From Neelides folsomi (Eukaryota; Arthropoda; Collembola; Neelipleona; Neelidae), in contig JAQGBZ010000076.1 of assembly GCA_034687125.1 (NCBI GenBank), forward strand, positions 62,001-126,000: a stretch of 64,000 nt of DNA, written 5' to 3'. A model generated the notes under the pieces. The model ran no database searches and was not told the DNA's origin. It saw nothing but the letters and a program-made list of their open reading frames with translations. Made by a program: the position numbers and the translations under genes. This document shows, one piece after another, positions 23,301 through 39,081 of this stretch. Numbering within the stretch: position 1 is the stretch's first letter; each line of letters begins with the position of its first letter.

Positions 23301-26300
23301 GAATTGATTAGTTATAAGAAAAGTCTGAGAGCTGGCGAAGACTTGGAATCCATTAGGATCGTTTTTGCTCAAATATCAAAGTTATCGGCGTTTGTGCCTT
23401 TGTTATTACGGAAGGACGCGGAGGTTTTTACGATTCCACGCCGTTCTCAACTGCTCATAGAACCCTATGTACTCGAGATATTTCAGTTGTTCTCCTAAAA
23501 GGATCGTTTTTCTATAGAAATGTACTTAAGATGGGAGAGAGGGTGAGAGGTTAATGAGCTGGGAAATTGTTATTAATGAGAAACGGAATAGGGATGGGAA
23601 TGAGGAAGAGCCATTAGCCTTCGCTCCCTTCACTCCCTTCACAAAACTTACTCAACAAAGAAACCTTCGTTTCAAAAATCACATAATATAGGAAAGATTT
23701 TCATGACACACGCAATTCCAAATTTCCAAGCTTGAAATTCAAACAGTTTTTAAGAATACGAATTTAGTTATTATTAACAACGTACAACAAAAAAGAATCA
23801 TATCCTGATAAATTAAATGTAAAATTAAATTAATTTAATAATATAATTTTTAAATATTTGGCGCAAATTATGATTTTTAAAGATGGCCTCCTATTCCTAT
23901 ATGATATAAGGAGATTGTGAAATAGGCGGTTGGTTGAGTGACAAGAGGGCAATAAAAGAACCGCTGATGTCTGTTGGGGCGACAGACGGGCATTTGGATA
24001 AGCTCCTCCCGGCCACTTATGAAATCCCTCCATTTACATCCGGAGATTCGGGCTGGGGCTAAGGAGAGGTTTCAAGAGCTAATGTCCCTTGATCAGACTT
24101 TATCTTGATGGATGGGCCGAGCGGGAGACTTCGATTTACCGACTCAAACTCTCCTCATTTACATTGAGAGGGAATTGGAGGAATTGGAGCGAGCTCAGGT
24201 TGAGGAATAATTGATTGATTTCCGCCGCCTTCTTCATCTCTCCTTTGGCAAATGGCCATCGCCCTGCATGAATATTGAATTCACGCGCCTTTGCTCAAAC
24301 CTTCCCTGACTCTAATCCACTTCCAATCTCCATATCATTGATAGTTCAGGAAAGTGTAAAAATGTTCCTTTCACTTCTTTCAGAATATTTCCCATACATA
24401 CAGATTCCTATATTACACATTTCTGTACTTCATACTTATATTCTTCAAATGTTTTTTGTGTTTAAAACCAGTGATATGTATATCTGTATGATGTTATCTT
24501 GTATTATCTGTAGTGGATTATGTATGGTTATATTCTCTAAAGTTAATCTTATGATGAAATTTATATATTTAAGTACACATTAAATTGCATAAGCTTTCAA
24601 ACAACTCACAACAAATGGTTATCATAATTCATAAAATAGTGAAGCAAAAAATCCCATGAAGGATATTGCAGTTGAAGGCGTAAAAGAGAAATTCGCACGG
24701 CGGAAATTACCAAGAAAAATTTCGCATTTCCATCTTAAATGAAGACATTGGGGGAGGGAGGAGGAAAAAGTAAAGTTGGTAAAAGCTGGCCCATAAAAAG
24801 AGAAATAGGGGAATATAAAGAATACACATCCTTTACCTTATTCCTAACTACTTTCCAAACCCCGCTCTCCCGCTATTCCCAAATACCTTCAAATCCAGAG
24901 AAAGTCCCACTTTCGGATGTGGAATATGCATTGGCAATTTTGGCCATTTGGCCCATTCCAAGCGCACGAGTGAGAAAATCCGAAATTCGCAACAACCTTA
25001 TTGTTCTTATTTACTGCTTGTATATGTAACTACATATGATTCATATCTAAATACATTCATATGTAATAGAATACCATATATTTATTTCCATAGTATGCAT
25101 TAACCTCCTTATGCACAAGGTGTATTCTTCCTATATTTACTGCATTTATATTTACGGCTTGTTTTGTCCCCATATTCGACTTATTTAGATGTTCGGAATG
25201 GAGTGGAAATGGGGGATTTGAATGTGAAGGTGTTGACTGTGCGGAAATGGTTTTGAACGTTGGGAGAATCCTTCGGTTAAACCTTCACGGCCAATTCATT
25301 CTGTCTCGCAAATCAGACCTTTATGCCTCCATTTTTGTTTTTCCCTCATTGAGCCGAAGGAGTAAATATGCCGTTTATGAGTTTCCTCCCCATCCGAAGG
25401 AAGGCAAGACTTCAAATAGTATGGACGGAGGGGTCCAGGAACGGGTATGGTTAATCCATAGGGATAATGTCCATATTTATGCCATAATTTCAATTCTTTA
25501 CAACCTAGCGCTGTTTATCCTCTGGTGCAGATCATGGGACTGATAAATCGAAACCATGGCGCTGAGCCAGGACCCGCCAAACATTTGAGCTGGGCCTTAT
25601 TTGGAAATTTGGATCCGGATGATTCGGAGGAGGACTAAGGAGCTGATGCGTATTTTAATTTATCCCTATTAGCCCCATCTTCACTTCCTTCCTCGGGAGC
25701 GTCGAGCCGACAGGAATGGATTTTTATAATTCACCCAAATCCCCTGACTCACATTTTCATTGCGGGGATTGAGGCTGCGGCGGAGGCGGGAAGAGGAGGA
25801 TAAATCCCGCTCCTGACATTTCCAATGGCCTCTCTCTGTCAGCTTGAACCTTTCCCATATTATTAAAAGTCAGGTCCTTGCCTTTGTCCGGGGAGTTATC
25901 GGGAGAGAAATGTCAACTTTCCCTCCCATTCCAAATCTGCGAGGTCGTCAGAAAGTTACCTTCAATTTCCATCCACCAAGCTCCATCATACCACCCGCCC
26001 CAAACGGCCTCAACTTTCAATATAAACCCACCCAACATTCCCTCATTGATCATTTCACACAAAACTTTGCCCATTGGAGATTAAAATCCTCTTGGAGGAA
26101 AAGGGCGCGAGGGATCAATACCAATTGGCCCAATACTGTGTTACTTTTTCCACTTAATAAAAATCCTTCATATAAAAATCCTTAAAATATCATGATTTAA
26201 ATTCTTCACATAAGATCCCAATTTGTATAAGTCCACCTATAAATTTTATTTGCAAATATTTAATAATTTTAATATTATAAATAAATAATATATGGTTTTT

Positions 26301-29300
26301 TTTTAAAAATATTAAATTCTAGACATATTCCCCATTATGTCATTTTAATATTGAAATTTTTTTAGATTGGCAAACCTCTTTTGCACAAAGCTCCTTTCAC
26401 ACGAGTATAAAGGAAAAGGGGTTAGGAGAAAGTCTGCGAGGGTAAAATGGGCGCTATTAAACTTCCTCGCAGTAGAGAATAATGATTGTGGAGCGCATAT
26501 AGAAGCGGAGATTTTATCACTCTTTATTCTTCCCCAAACTATTGATTTCCTTCACAAAGTGGAGTAATAGGTAAAGGAGTAAAGGGAGGAACGTAATAGA
26601 GGAAAGGAAAGTGTATGGAATGAACTTAAGGAGGAATGTAAAGAAGTGTAAAAGAAGTGGAGGAGTTTGAGTGTAGGAGTTAAAGGAAGCTAAAATAATT
26701 GACGGAGTCTTGGGTTGATGTGTGAATGTTTCCGAGGTCGATCTGACCGTGTGAGTGATGATGGGCCTGATGGGCTGGGGTTTGTAAATGCTCCTCCAAT
26801 AACACTGCCCCTGATCACAATTGGACCAACACCAGAAGTGGAGAGAATCAAAAGTTTTCTCCAGACAGCGTTGGATGGCCGGGGTCCAAATCCCCGCCGC
26901 CATGGCACCCCACCAATTCCCTTTATTGGATTCGATTCCTTAAAGTAATCGGATCCGCTTCGGCGGAATAACGAAACAGCGGAGAAGATTCCCATCATCG
27001 CCATCCAACTTCCGCCCCGACCATGAGAAACTAATTAAGGTGAATGGGTTCGCCCAGGTGGGAAATGTTACCAAGGAGACTCATAAATCTCAAGACACCT
27101 TCACTGATATGAAATAAATCCACTATATGAAACTAACCATAACTACTACTGGTATACAGACAATTTCTTAACTTTTTATCTCTTCATTTTCATAAGAGAC
27201 CTGCTAGCTATCATTATGATATGATACTATTACTTATAACTATAGCTTGGTACTTACTTTTATAGTGTTAGAGTTTCAAGTAAAATGTAAAGTAAACCCA
27301 CTAACTCAATTTTCTTCATATTCTTCATTTTCCATAAGATTTTTTTTAGATTTTGTAAGAAGAGTTTACAAAATAAGATTTGATAAGAAGTTGATAAGAT
27401 AAATCTTTTACATTTCTTTTACAATATTTTGTCCAAATGTATTCAAGAATAAATTCAAACCAACACGTTCCAACCTTCCAACTAACAAGATGTTGCTGGT
27501 TTATTAAATATGCAAAATCTCTCTGAGAAGAATCCCTTTGTGCAAAATATTTTCTTGTTTCAAAAAATGTATAAGCTTGTGTTGTAATACATATAAAAAT
27601 ATTTTTCCTTGTCAGAACATTGAGAAAAATTAATATATCAAATATATTATTACATTAGGAATGTGCTTTTTATTCGTCTCGTATGTTGTATCTAATTTAC
27701 CAATCTTCCCGACTCAGACATTGTCCTTGGATAAATGTATTGAGATATTGTGATATTGGCCCGTGTTGATGTTGACTCGAAGGAAATATTTATACAAGGG
27801 ATTGAATGGAGAATGTAAAAGAAGGAGTTTGAATTTGGTCATATTTATTTCTCCAATTGCATGGGCGGAACGTTGTTGGAGTTCGAGGATGGGAATTGGG
27901 TTTTGGGAGTGAATTTCCTTGTTGTATGGTAACTACTTTATTTCCTCCCGCCTTTCTCCAGATTGAAGATTCCAAAATGAGGAAGGAAGGCGCGGGAGGA
28001 TCCAAATTGTAAACAACAACGAGACATCAACTTCCTTTGAAAATTTTGAGGATTGAAGGGAACAAATGGAACTGTTGGTTTCCCTCTGCACCATCTCCTT
28101 TATTGATCTCTTCAACACTCCAATTGAAGATCTTTGAAGGATCTCCCAACAACACTTTTTCCCTTTTGTCTTCATATGCATTTTACATGAACCGCCATTC
28201 TCACTTTCTTATTATTATCCCACTACACTTTCACGCAACATATTATCATAATATTGACTTAAGATATATTACCTATACCATATACCAGGTTTAACTGTAC
28301 CAATATATCAAAAGAGTATTTTACTATAATTGCATTTACTATGTATAAAATGTACTGATACAAAAGAATAATACACGATACATTGTATCCAATTTGTATC
28401 ATATTTTTTACTACACATATAACAACATAACATTAGTAAACAAAAGACGGATGAGATTGTATAGAATATTAAACCAATTTTGGAAAAATAACATTCCCAA
28501 CTTTTGTATGAAACCACTTTGGGTCTCCATCTGAGATATTACAAAGTTTGAGTCTTTGAGTCATTTGACCAACTTTTTCAACTCAACCCGAGTTAAAAAG
28601 AAGTTATTTACGTACGCGCCCGGGTTCCTTACGCGTAGTGATATTGAGAGAAAGGCGTAAGTAGCTGGTACAATGAGACGGAGATGCTCCGAATGTCGAG
28701 TGCGTACGGGCCATTAAATGAAATCTGACTTGTTTTTTTATATCAAAGACCTTCCCATTACTCGAGATGTTGAAGGATAAAAATGGGAGGATATGGCTTA
28801 ATGCATTGTAACCTTCTTCGTCCTTTCCTGGGAAACGTTTCCTTCCCCCGCCGTTGTCTGTTACTCATTCGACTCCTATCCTCCTCGTATGTATTTTGGA
28901 CATCTATGTTGGCGGAGCTTCAATGCTTTTCCTATATGTTCCATTTGTAAGGTTGAAGTGAAAGAAGAAAAGTTTGTTCGACTCTCCGTGGAAATCAAAT
29001 TTTGTATTTATACTCCAAGACACTCCAAAGTTGAAAAAGGCATTAGGAGTCTCCCATTATCCTCCCAAGCTCCCTGAGACTCCCTCAATATTTCACCGCC
29101 GCCCTGCCACTTCCTCTTCTTAATCTTCCCTGGAAAAGATCTGGAGAAATATCTACATACATCTAACCATTTTTCCAAAACATTTGGATACACTTTTTAA
29201 CCCCATCCGGCCCAAATTATCAAAATTTCCTTCGCTTTCCTTCATCTTGTCTTGATTACAATTTTTCAATTTTGCTTGTTATAAATTGTTTAATCATTCT

Positions 29301-30060
29301 AAATGACGCTACTTTTTCAAATTGAATTGCTCCGACTGTCTGATCAAATTCAAAAAATTCAAAATATACTGTTATAAGTTATAACATGTAATTGTATAGC
29401 TTAATGTTAGCTTTAGCTTAAATGGAAAGTTAGAACACAAAAATGTATTATTTATTCAATGGGATCACAATTTCACAATTTTAGATTGAATTTAATAGAA
29501 GTTGGATTGGATTCTTCATTTCTTTTGGATTGAATCTAGATTTGAATTTGGATTAAAGGGATTAAAGAAATAATCAATTAAATTGAGTTTTAAATTTTAA
29601 TAGTTAACGAGGTTAACTACATAGGTTTTATTAGGAAAGTTTTTAGGATCCAATCATATTGCTATATTTAAACGTGACAGGAAATGAATTGAAAATGTTT
29701 GAAATGTTGTAAGAAGTCTTGAGCTTAAGCTTCCTAATTGATTCTTGTTCCTTTATTCAAAGGAAGTTCTTAAGACCAACTTGCTCTCAAATTGTGTTGA
29801 GGTTTAATTAAGTAAGAGGGCTAATGGTAAATTAGGAAATGAAAGGCTCAGACCCAGAATGATTCAGCTGGGGCCGAAACGTATTATGGGGAATTGCGGA
29901 ATCATCCGCGACTTTCTCCCTGGGACATGTGTAATTGAAAGGGGCCTTGAACCTCTTGGGAAATGTTTGAAGGGCTAATGAGATTCAGAGAAACTCTCCG
30001 GAGAATCTCGCGATTTGTGAATGAGGAATTTCCCCGTTAATCCTCTGCTAACAACCGTCG
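20355..30060. other. Upstream or first-intron DNA with alternating composition
   Basis: No exon with a recognisable domain was found. AT-rich blocks (for example 20420-20610, 22200-22660, 27120-27700 and 28180-28520) alternate with GC-richer islands (about 21830-22140, 22850-22990, 23890-24270, 25500-26110, 26860-27070, 28570-28900 and 29840-30060). The island at 26690-27010 is open in two minus-strand frames at once, neither with known motifs. Because the dpr-like gene must continue upstream, part of this DNA is probably intron, but no boundary can be set. Confidence 0.5.
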
Positions 30061-33000
30061 ATGAAATTGAAAATTAATCCTCTTCAACTCTTCTCCATTA
30101 GTTTGACAAACTTTTAATCTTCTCGGCTACCAAATCCCTTCCGTAATGCACCCACAACCAGGGAAATGAAACAATTCTCAACTTGGGAATTATTCTGTAA
30201 TTGTATTTGGGACGATTTTGAATATTCCGCCCAACCGCCCCCGCCCAAACCTTCCAATTATGCCAGCCAAGTTGGAAACTTTCCATCTTTCAGAATGTGC
30301 ATGTTCTGTGTATAAATTTGATGTTTATTATTATAGATACAAGTTTGGAAATACGTAAGCATAGAATTGATAGAGATAGAGGAATCTTATTGTTAGACAA
30401 AACCTCAAACTCCCGAAATGTTATTTAATGTTGGGACTGAAGAAAAGAGACAATGGGTTGTTAATGAAATGTCGGCTCGGAAGATTCTTAAATTTAATCC
30501 TTCTTTTGTTTTCCGTGTTTTTTAATCCTCCCATTCAATTTTCCCTCCATGGATTCCCATTAATTTTGAATATGCTCCTTTTATTATACGCCTTAAGATA
30601 TCTTTAAGCCTTAGTTAATCCTCATTGTCTCAATCGAAAATGCGCTTGTGGACTTTTTTATAAGTATTTATATTCAAAACACGTTTGTTTATTCAAAACA
30701 AGTAAACTTTAATATTAAGGAAAAGTTGCTTATACTTTAATTAATCTTTAATATCGCCAAATGTGCTAATCATTAAAACTTCAATTCTATTAAAAGTAAT
30801 TTAGTAAGCTGGAAATGTAAACCATTTTAAATTATCAATTTAAGGTGCTGTGCTTATCAATTTGGAATCCAAATGGCTATGCCTTATTGTTGTTTATTGT
30901 GTAGTTGCGTTCTTGGGAATTAAAATACATAATTAAAAAGGGGATTCTCAGTGGTTGTCAAAGCGGGGTTTTTGAAAGGGGTCTGGGGTCGTAAAAGGTA
31001 AAAGGAATCCTTTATGATTGGCCAAAAAGCTTGTAAAGAATTAATGGGGCGGGACTTGGGAGAAATTCCCTCTATTTCATTTTCTATCCTTTCCAAAGTT
31101 TTAATTTTCCCTGGGCGATTTGAAAAACCCATTAGCCTTACTAACTTATTGCTCTTAAATTTTTATGAGGTGACTCCAAATATTCTTACAATACATAGAA
31201 GGAAATAAAGCTATATTAGTACAATAAGAGATATACCAATAGTATATAGTATTATATTTATAGTATATGGTACTTGGACAATGCATAAGGAAAGTCGAAG
31301 GAGACTTTGTATATATGTATATTATATACAGTACATGTATAGTAAATAAAGAGAAATGATAAGAGCATCTGTTAATAAAATAAAAGACTATATTAAAGTG
31401 AAAGTATTAGTAAAGAACATGAAAATGTACAGACGCGTCATCGTCCTTCGAGGTCACTATTTAATTTCACCCGAGAGGTTTCGGCAAGCAGTGGGCTGGT
31501 TGGACATTTTGATCTAATTCAATTTAAATAAAAGCTCCCTTGCTTCTTAAATGCCTTCTCAACATCCATTTTTAATTTGGGGAGCTCCGAGCCCACAACA
31601 AGTTAATTTCCTTTATGACAACATTCTGGGACTCTCAAATCCAGGATTCTCATCATCAAGTAATTAAAGATTAAAATGGTAGGAGCGATCTTTTGGTCTC
31701 CCTTGACTCTTGCCCTACAAACTCTCCTTTGATGGAGATTCCTTCCTAATGGACTACGTGTCTTCCAGGGCGTCTTCTCCGCGTCTCCCAAAACCCACCA
31801 GCCCAAAAGCTCCATCAAATTGAAGGGACACGAACAAACTCGGGTTCTGTAAACTCGCACGTTCTTCAACCCAAGTCCTAATGGTCTTTTTTTTCGCCCA
31901 ATCGACAGCTATACAATACATACATGCAGGATGGACCAGCATAGAATGACAACAATCAATTGATTTTGCCATATGCTTTACCAACTTTCTCCACTTTTTC
32001 CAAATGTTAAAAAACGCTAAATAATGTGAATGTTTTTGTTCTTTTGAATAAGAGATTTAAATAAGGAGATTCATTATGGAGACAAAATTCAAACAAGTGA
32101 AATATTGGGATGATGATCCATTTCATAAATCATTTTAAATGTCAACTCGGGCGCATTATTTGGTAAAGAATGGGATTTTGATAAGGAAATTATACACTGA
32201 AGTTGGAGCAGAAGGTTTTTGAAAAAATCCATTTTTACAAGATGTCAATTTGAGCACATGTGGGCTGGCAGGTGATGAGAAACCGATTCATGGAAGTCTC
32301 AGAAATGTCAAAGAAAAAACTTTTTTGAATTCCTCAAATCCTCTTGCTTTGAGTTGCGGATTTGGAATTTTGTGGTCCGATTAAGAATTGGCCTTTAGTT
32401 CCTTTAGAGATTTCGCGATCTCTGGAGAGTCCGAAGAGTAGGCGGGGCCTCCGTCGGGACCGCCTGATTGAATCTTCGGGTAGTAAGTGGGGCGACAGTG
32501 TCAAAGTGCGAGTGCATACATTATGAGCCCTCCATGCATAATTCATACCTGGGCCTGGGACCATTTTTCTATTACGCGGATTCGGAATCTAAATTCATGA
32601 ATGAGGGCGAACTTCCTCCACAAATCAAATCACAAATCCATTCCTCATCCCCCTCACACATTCACGACATCTCCCTTCTCCACATCTCCATGCCGCCCAG
32701 CTTTGTCAAAATCCAAAATTTTCATGTAAGGAGGAAAAGGCCGTTTGAATGAAATAGAGACAATTTGTTTGTTACTTCAAAACTTTATCAAACTTATTGC
32801 CCACGTTCGTCGCTATTTTTTATTATCTTTTGGAATATCAATTTATTTTAAATCAAACAAACCCGCTATGAGACAGAGGAATTTCAGCAAATAACAAATG
32901 CAAACTAATGGAACAAATTCAAAGCTATGATTCAAACCAAGGTATAAATAAACTATATCGTGAGATAAACAACTTATACAAAATAAATGTAATATGATTT

Positions 33001-36000
33001 GAATATAAAGTGTAAAACTTCTTTTGTCTTTGTTGGCGGATCGATTTGAATTTGTATATAAAGTACAAGAGTTCATTTATGTTTGTCGTTTGTGTGCAAT
33101 CTCAAAGATAAAATGATTATTAAAACTCAATAAAGAGCTTTATAAAGGCTTAGAATCATGCAGCGCGGTAATTTTAATTTCTTATTGTTTAGATCCCGGC
33201 CTTGTTCAAACCAAGTTAAAGCTGTGATCAGTTATAAACATTTTATTGGTTCGCATGATTCTATCTACTTAAAGCCAAATGAATGAATTTCAACCGCGAG
33301 CCCCGTGGAAATGATTTTGGTGGATCAAGCAAGTTGAACGCAGTAGAGAAATTCTTGTAAATGTGATTCAGACCATTTCGGCATAAATTTAATGTTTAGT
33401 CGATAAAGATGTATATATTCCATATACTTACTAATAAGTGTTCGAGTATATCTATTAATCAAAACATGTGGCTATTTAACGTAGATAAACTTTAGCCAGT
33501 TATGTGTAGGATAAATATACCATGTGTGCTTGGTATATTGTATATGGCAGTTTTGTACTAAATATGGATAAATAGTGGTTTATGCATAAAAGTGAGTAGC
33601 TCGTGCAAAAGTTGTTCGTGGACTATTAGGAAATGTCAACTGGAGTGAAGGAAGGGAAGGGAAATATTCCTATGTTAATATTATCATCCATTCATCCCAT
33701 GCGAGGGCAAATTGCATGTACTTCGATTAGATAAAGTATGTGAGTGTGTGTTTTATTATAATTTCCCCCCAACACGGGCCGCCGTTGAGTTCATATGCAT
33801 AACCCGAATTTCGGCTCAGACCTCTCCCGGGTAGTTGATGTAGCCGGGGGAGAAAGTTGATTAGCCTCCTCACTCAATTTAAATGTGAAAATCGATGGGG
33901 ACGGGTGGAGGGAGAAGCTTAATATTTTGGCCGGAAACCTCATCATCCTCATCCTTTTCACACGCCTGATTTCCCCGCCTCATCCCTTTACTTGACACAG
34001 GAGAGAAACAAGGGAGATGAATAAACATACAAATTCACAATTTACACTCATTTGAATAAGAAAGACACACAGAATGCACAAAAGTATAAAAAGAAACTCA
34101 TGGTATATTTATGTAGGAATATTATGCAAAGATATTTTCAAGTATAAAATTATATACAAATACATACGTACATACCTAGTATAAGCATAATGTAAACTTC
34201 TGCATTGTGCAATATATGTTATGCATAAGAACAGTGAAAGTATTCTGATAGTAAGAAATATGAAATAAGTCATGTAAAAGTGTGATATGAGAAGGAAGGG
34301 GAAAGAAGTGAAGAGAAAATAAGAAGTAATGAATAATAAATTAGGAGAAGATGATTCTCCGGGTTGACTACGAGAATGCATAAAATCCCAATTTCACATC
34401 CGCCCGCCCCTCGGCTCCCCCGACCAGAGAGAATTCTTATGCGTCGACAGGGAAAGTGTCAATGTCAATATAAAAAGACACTTTATCTGATAAGCAGAAG
34501 GGAGTTTGATATTTCATAATAATCCAATAGTCACTTCCCATTATTCTCTTCACGACACCCAATTTGGCTCCACCGGGGTGAAGGAAATGAACCGGGATAT
34601 GTATTTAGATATTAAACATAAAACCTGACACTTCCACCTGTGTGTAATGCAAATCGAATCATCTGCTTGTGAAACCTAACGCCTGTAAACGTTGTCCATA
34701 TTCAATTTAAATCTATCCTTGTCAAATATTAACCCGAGCCTTTGGATATTGGATATTACAATGAAAATCAACAATCTGACAAACAATGGGTTTATCTTTT
34801 ATGTCAAAGCGTATTATGGAAAAAGTTGTTTATCAAAGTAGAGGTTAAAAATTCATCATAGTGGAAAAAGTGTTATTTTAACTCCAAATGTAATCGAATC
34901 AATGAAGTGAGAAATTCAAATATAATCCGATTTAATGATAGCACACGAGGGATTACAAGCGTTAATAAATGTAGATTACACAAAAAGGGTTAATTGCGCT
35001 AAAGGTTTACTTTTTGATTATGATGTTGGTGAGTCGGAAGTGAAAGTGGGAAGGTGTAATTAATTTAATTAGGGCGGGAGGGTTTAAAAGGTCGAATTTC
35101 TAATGGTTCGTTCTTCCTTATGAGAAGAGCGGGGGAGATTTGGCCGTCAGCCGAGCTATCGACGTCTCCATTAAATACTTATTGCATTATGGAGATGAAT
35201 TCTTATTACCCGGGAGGAGACGGGGAGACGCCAAATTGGATCATCGGTCCCAGCTGACGCGGCAAGTTCTCTCTATTTATTCCCATTCACTTGTTTACCC
35301 TCCCTCCCCCGGGGAATATTCAATCAATATGGTATGCAGAGCATGTGAGATCCAGCGGCGAAATAATCCGACCCTTTGGACCATTATTGCCAATTTATGA
35401 CGTAAGTCCTTTACTCCCATCATTATGCTACCAAGATATCAACAAAGTCCAATACCAAATTCCAATATACCAAAACTTCCTATGTATAAGGTACACACTG
35501 ACCTATATCCTGCCTTTTTCGACTTTCCTTCCTTTCACCACTTTCACTAGATTTTCATTATTTCGCTAAATACTGCTCTTGAATAAATAATGCGATTGAA
35601 TATATATTGCCTAGATTAAAACTTTACATTAGCGGGAATAATTGGAATAACAAATAATTAAATCTTCCATAATTGTTGTTGTATTTATTTAATATTTATT
35701 TAGTATTTATTTAATGAATTTATGATGTTATTTATCTTCAATTGTGACGCTTTTATATTTATGTACTATTTATTTAGCACATGAATAGAACATTATTTAA
35801 TTTGAATTTAGTATTTACTTGTTTCGAAATAGGGAACATAAATATTTACTTTCTGCAATATGGCAAATCTTACAAATGGCATCGGCTCTCGCTGCAGTTG
35901 CATTATTTGTGTAAATAATGTTTTCCCCCAATATCAAATTTTACAACTTTGGGTCCTCCATTTGCCCACATGTGTTGAGAATAAGTGTGAGTCAAATAAA

Positions 36001-39000
36001 AGACCCAGTTTCCTTTCAGTCGCTTTATCTCCTCCGAATTTATTTATTTACAAGGAAGGAAGAGAAATAAAAAGATTTGGGAAGCATCGTAAAATAATAT
36101 TTTATCCTCTGAATAATATTGAATCCATTGTGTGTTTTCCACTGCAAGAGACAAAGGACGTAGGGACTTTGTAAAAAATGACCTCTTCTTCCGTTCTTCT
36201 CCCGGGCCAATGCGGGCCCAAAGTTGGTGAGTTTGGGAGGAATGGGGGGAGCTTTGAGAGGATTTGGGAAATGATAAATGATTTGTCATTTGTATGTCTG
36301 GGCTAATAAGGGAAGTGTCCTGGGTGTCAGGGCCCCAATTCCTCCACTGTCGAGGGGCTCCTAATGAGAATGAACGGAATAACTCTCGCTACAGGTTGTC
36401 TCATATAACCACCATCATTCCCAAGCTGGACACTCTTTTTTTCATCCAATACATTAGAACATATCCTTACAGATAGATTTATGATCTATTTTATACGGAT
36501 GTAATATTACTATTTATTTTATAAAAATAGATAAAAGTGAGCTAATATACAAGAATGAAAGGACTCAATGTGAAACATGTTATTTTTAAGAATGTATTTT
36601 TTTGTTTTTATTACATTCCCAGTAATAAGGGCTGACATGGAGGGGAAAGAATAAAAATGACTCAATGCAGAACAAAGGAGGGAAATGAACAAAAAATGAG
36701 CAATTTATCAAAGTAGAGTTCGGGAGAAAGAAGGGAGATTGTGAGAGTAGGTCAAGCAAGAGAACAATTATTTGAAATGATTTATCAACATTATACTTTT
36801 CCTTCCAGAATTATAATTAAATTAATCTGGGCTCATATTGAATGTTGTAACTGGTGAGTTTGGTATTTAGGGAATGAGGGAGAAAGGCGGAGGAAGGAAA
36901 TCCGGTGGTGCGCTAACAACCATCCGTCGCTACTCAAAATCCTCCTTCAACTTGGAATCATTAGCCGTTTGGGTTCGCGTTATTAACCAACAATTTAATG
37001 TTTTCTTATAATGCAAATTACACACAAATTTCCTCACTAGGCCAGACGTTATTAATTGACCATAATAACTACTATTAATACCAAATGTAATGCATTATAA
37101 TATTTATCTTATACAATAATTCCAAATCCATACAATATCCATTATGCCAAATCCTTTTAAATGAATGTACCGATTTGTTATTTTAAAAAACGCTATTAAA
37201 ATAAATAATATTAGGGCGAATTTGAATGCAAAGGAAATATTTAACACTTATTTTAAAAAATCGGAACGGAAGGAAATTTTAAATTGCAGTTGGATTGGAT
37301 TGAAGGGCATTCCAATTGGTGGGCCAGTAACATTAAAAATGTAAGTGTCAGGGAGGAATGGCCCAGTTTCTCCATGACTTGTGATCCCCCACCGCCATAA
37401 TCTCTCTTTTAACATTAATAATTCAGGGGAGAGAATAGGAAGGGAAAGTTATGCCACCTCTCCCGCCTGCCACGTTCAAACACCCAGGCATTTCAAATAT
37501 ATCTGCATATACAAATTTAAAACCATATACCTCATCAACAGCAATATTGGAGCAAGACTGAAACAGTATTGGAATATGTATTTGTATTATAATATATACA
37601 TATACACATTAATACATGTTTTGTGAATATATGGCATTGGCTAAGTTATGTCATGACTAAGTGCTTAGCTGGTGTGGTACTTAACTCGGAGGAACCATCA
37701 TATTATGCGAATTTACTCAAGTGGAGAGATACACACACCTTTGTGATAATGTCTATATGGACCCATTGGGTGCATGTGGAATGGGGCAAGCATTAGGGTT
37801 CCTTAATATTAATAGCCACTCATCTTTCCAGCTCTCCTTTGAGAACCTACCTAATAATAAATGCCGCGGAGGAATCACACATATTACATCCGCCTTACTA
37901 GCTGTGTAAAACGCGGCCTTACACTCGAAAATCCCCTTTTTGAAAAATCCGCCCGTCTCGACTCGATCCGGAGTGGTTTAAAATCCGACATTAGTCATTC
38001 CCACAATTTCCCCCATTTCCATTTCATTTCGTCCCCGACACGTCCAAATGGGAAAGACTGATGCGGAACTAAACCAAGGGCCAATAAAAATGAGAAATTT
38101 GTTCTTTTACCATTCCTTCATAAAAAATGTATTTTATATATATTTTTAGCCCATTGTGGAATTGCGGGAAGGTTTGAAAGGGAGATCAATAAAGACGAGT
38201 CAAGAACTATTTCCTCCCCATCTTTTATGCATGTGATGGCTTGGAGTACACCTTTTGTACACAGAGCATTACACTCCGGACAAAATACATAACTCATGCT
38301 TTTACTAAATATTTGCCCATGTGAAGTGGCTTTGGAGCGGTTTGGCAATTTTAAAATTGATTCCCGGCCCAAAATTTTTCAAAAGAAGGTCAAATGACGC
38401 AAATGAAGACATTCTATGGTTTTCCTTAATATTTTTTTTCATTCCCTTTGTAGGTTTCTAAATGAATCCCCTGATTTCTTCTTATGACGTTTGGAGATTG
38501 GGAGAAAAATTAGCTGCCAAAATAACAACTTTCTCATAATCTATGAAGAACAAGAGGAAGCGGAGTTTTCTTCATTTCCCGAGTTGAGAAATCCTCGAAT
38601 CGATTTTCTATCTCTTTCATTCTCTTTATAAGTTGAGATAAGATTGAAAGATTCCTCCACCCCCAACTCTCCACACTTTCTCATCCAATCTTGATCTCCT
38701 TAGGAGTGAAGGTTCGTGAGTGGGCCATTATTTGACTCAATTTATTTGAGGCCTCAATAGTGCCATAATAAATTATTATTTATTTTTAAAAAATTCACTA
38801 AAGTATCTTTTAATTAAATAGCTTTTGACAGATTTTTCTCCTATATACTTATAAATATAAACATGATGAAACTAATAAAATAAGGATTTATGTATTCATA
38901 TTCCAATAAACGCATTTGGCCCAATTTGGCTTATTGGCCCGAATGGGTGGAAAAGGTGTGAAATTGGCGGGCATTTATTTTCCAGCATTCCTGCTGTGAT

Positions 39001-39063
39001 CCCCGTGGAGACTCCTCGACGTCTTTTTGCCCACCGTGGAGGAATTCATCAATTGGCAGTGTG
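30061..39063. other. Non-coding DNA, no gene recognised
   Basis: The same alternation continues. GC-richer islands lie at about 32400-32700, 33770-34000, 34380-34600, 35040-35400, 36170-36400, 37370-37500 and 37860-38060. A minus-strand frame at 38118-38372 includes a CPEC motif and further cysteines, but the spacing fits no zinc-binding family I recognise. An 11-bp inverted pair (TAGAATCATGC at 33151-33161, complement at 33253-33263) and a partial direct repeat near 32996 and 33044 are present. Both are short enough for chance. Confidence 0.45.
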
Positions 39064-39081
39064 GGAAGGAAGGAAGGAAGG
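39064..39081. repeat. (GGAA)n microsatellite
   Basis: Four perfect GGAA units plus GG. A simple-sequence repeat within a GC-richer island. Confidence 0.9.

Noticed and set aside
26517..27004. Overlapping minus-strand frames of 104 and 128 codons
   Set aside because: Two frames are open over the same GC-richer island, neither has a recognisable motif, and the plus strand is open too. Base composition explains this.
38118..38372. 84-codon minus frame with CPEC and additional cysteines
   Set aside because: Cysteine spacing fits no zinc-binding domain I know, and there is no supporting neighbour or splice context.
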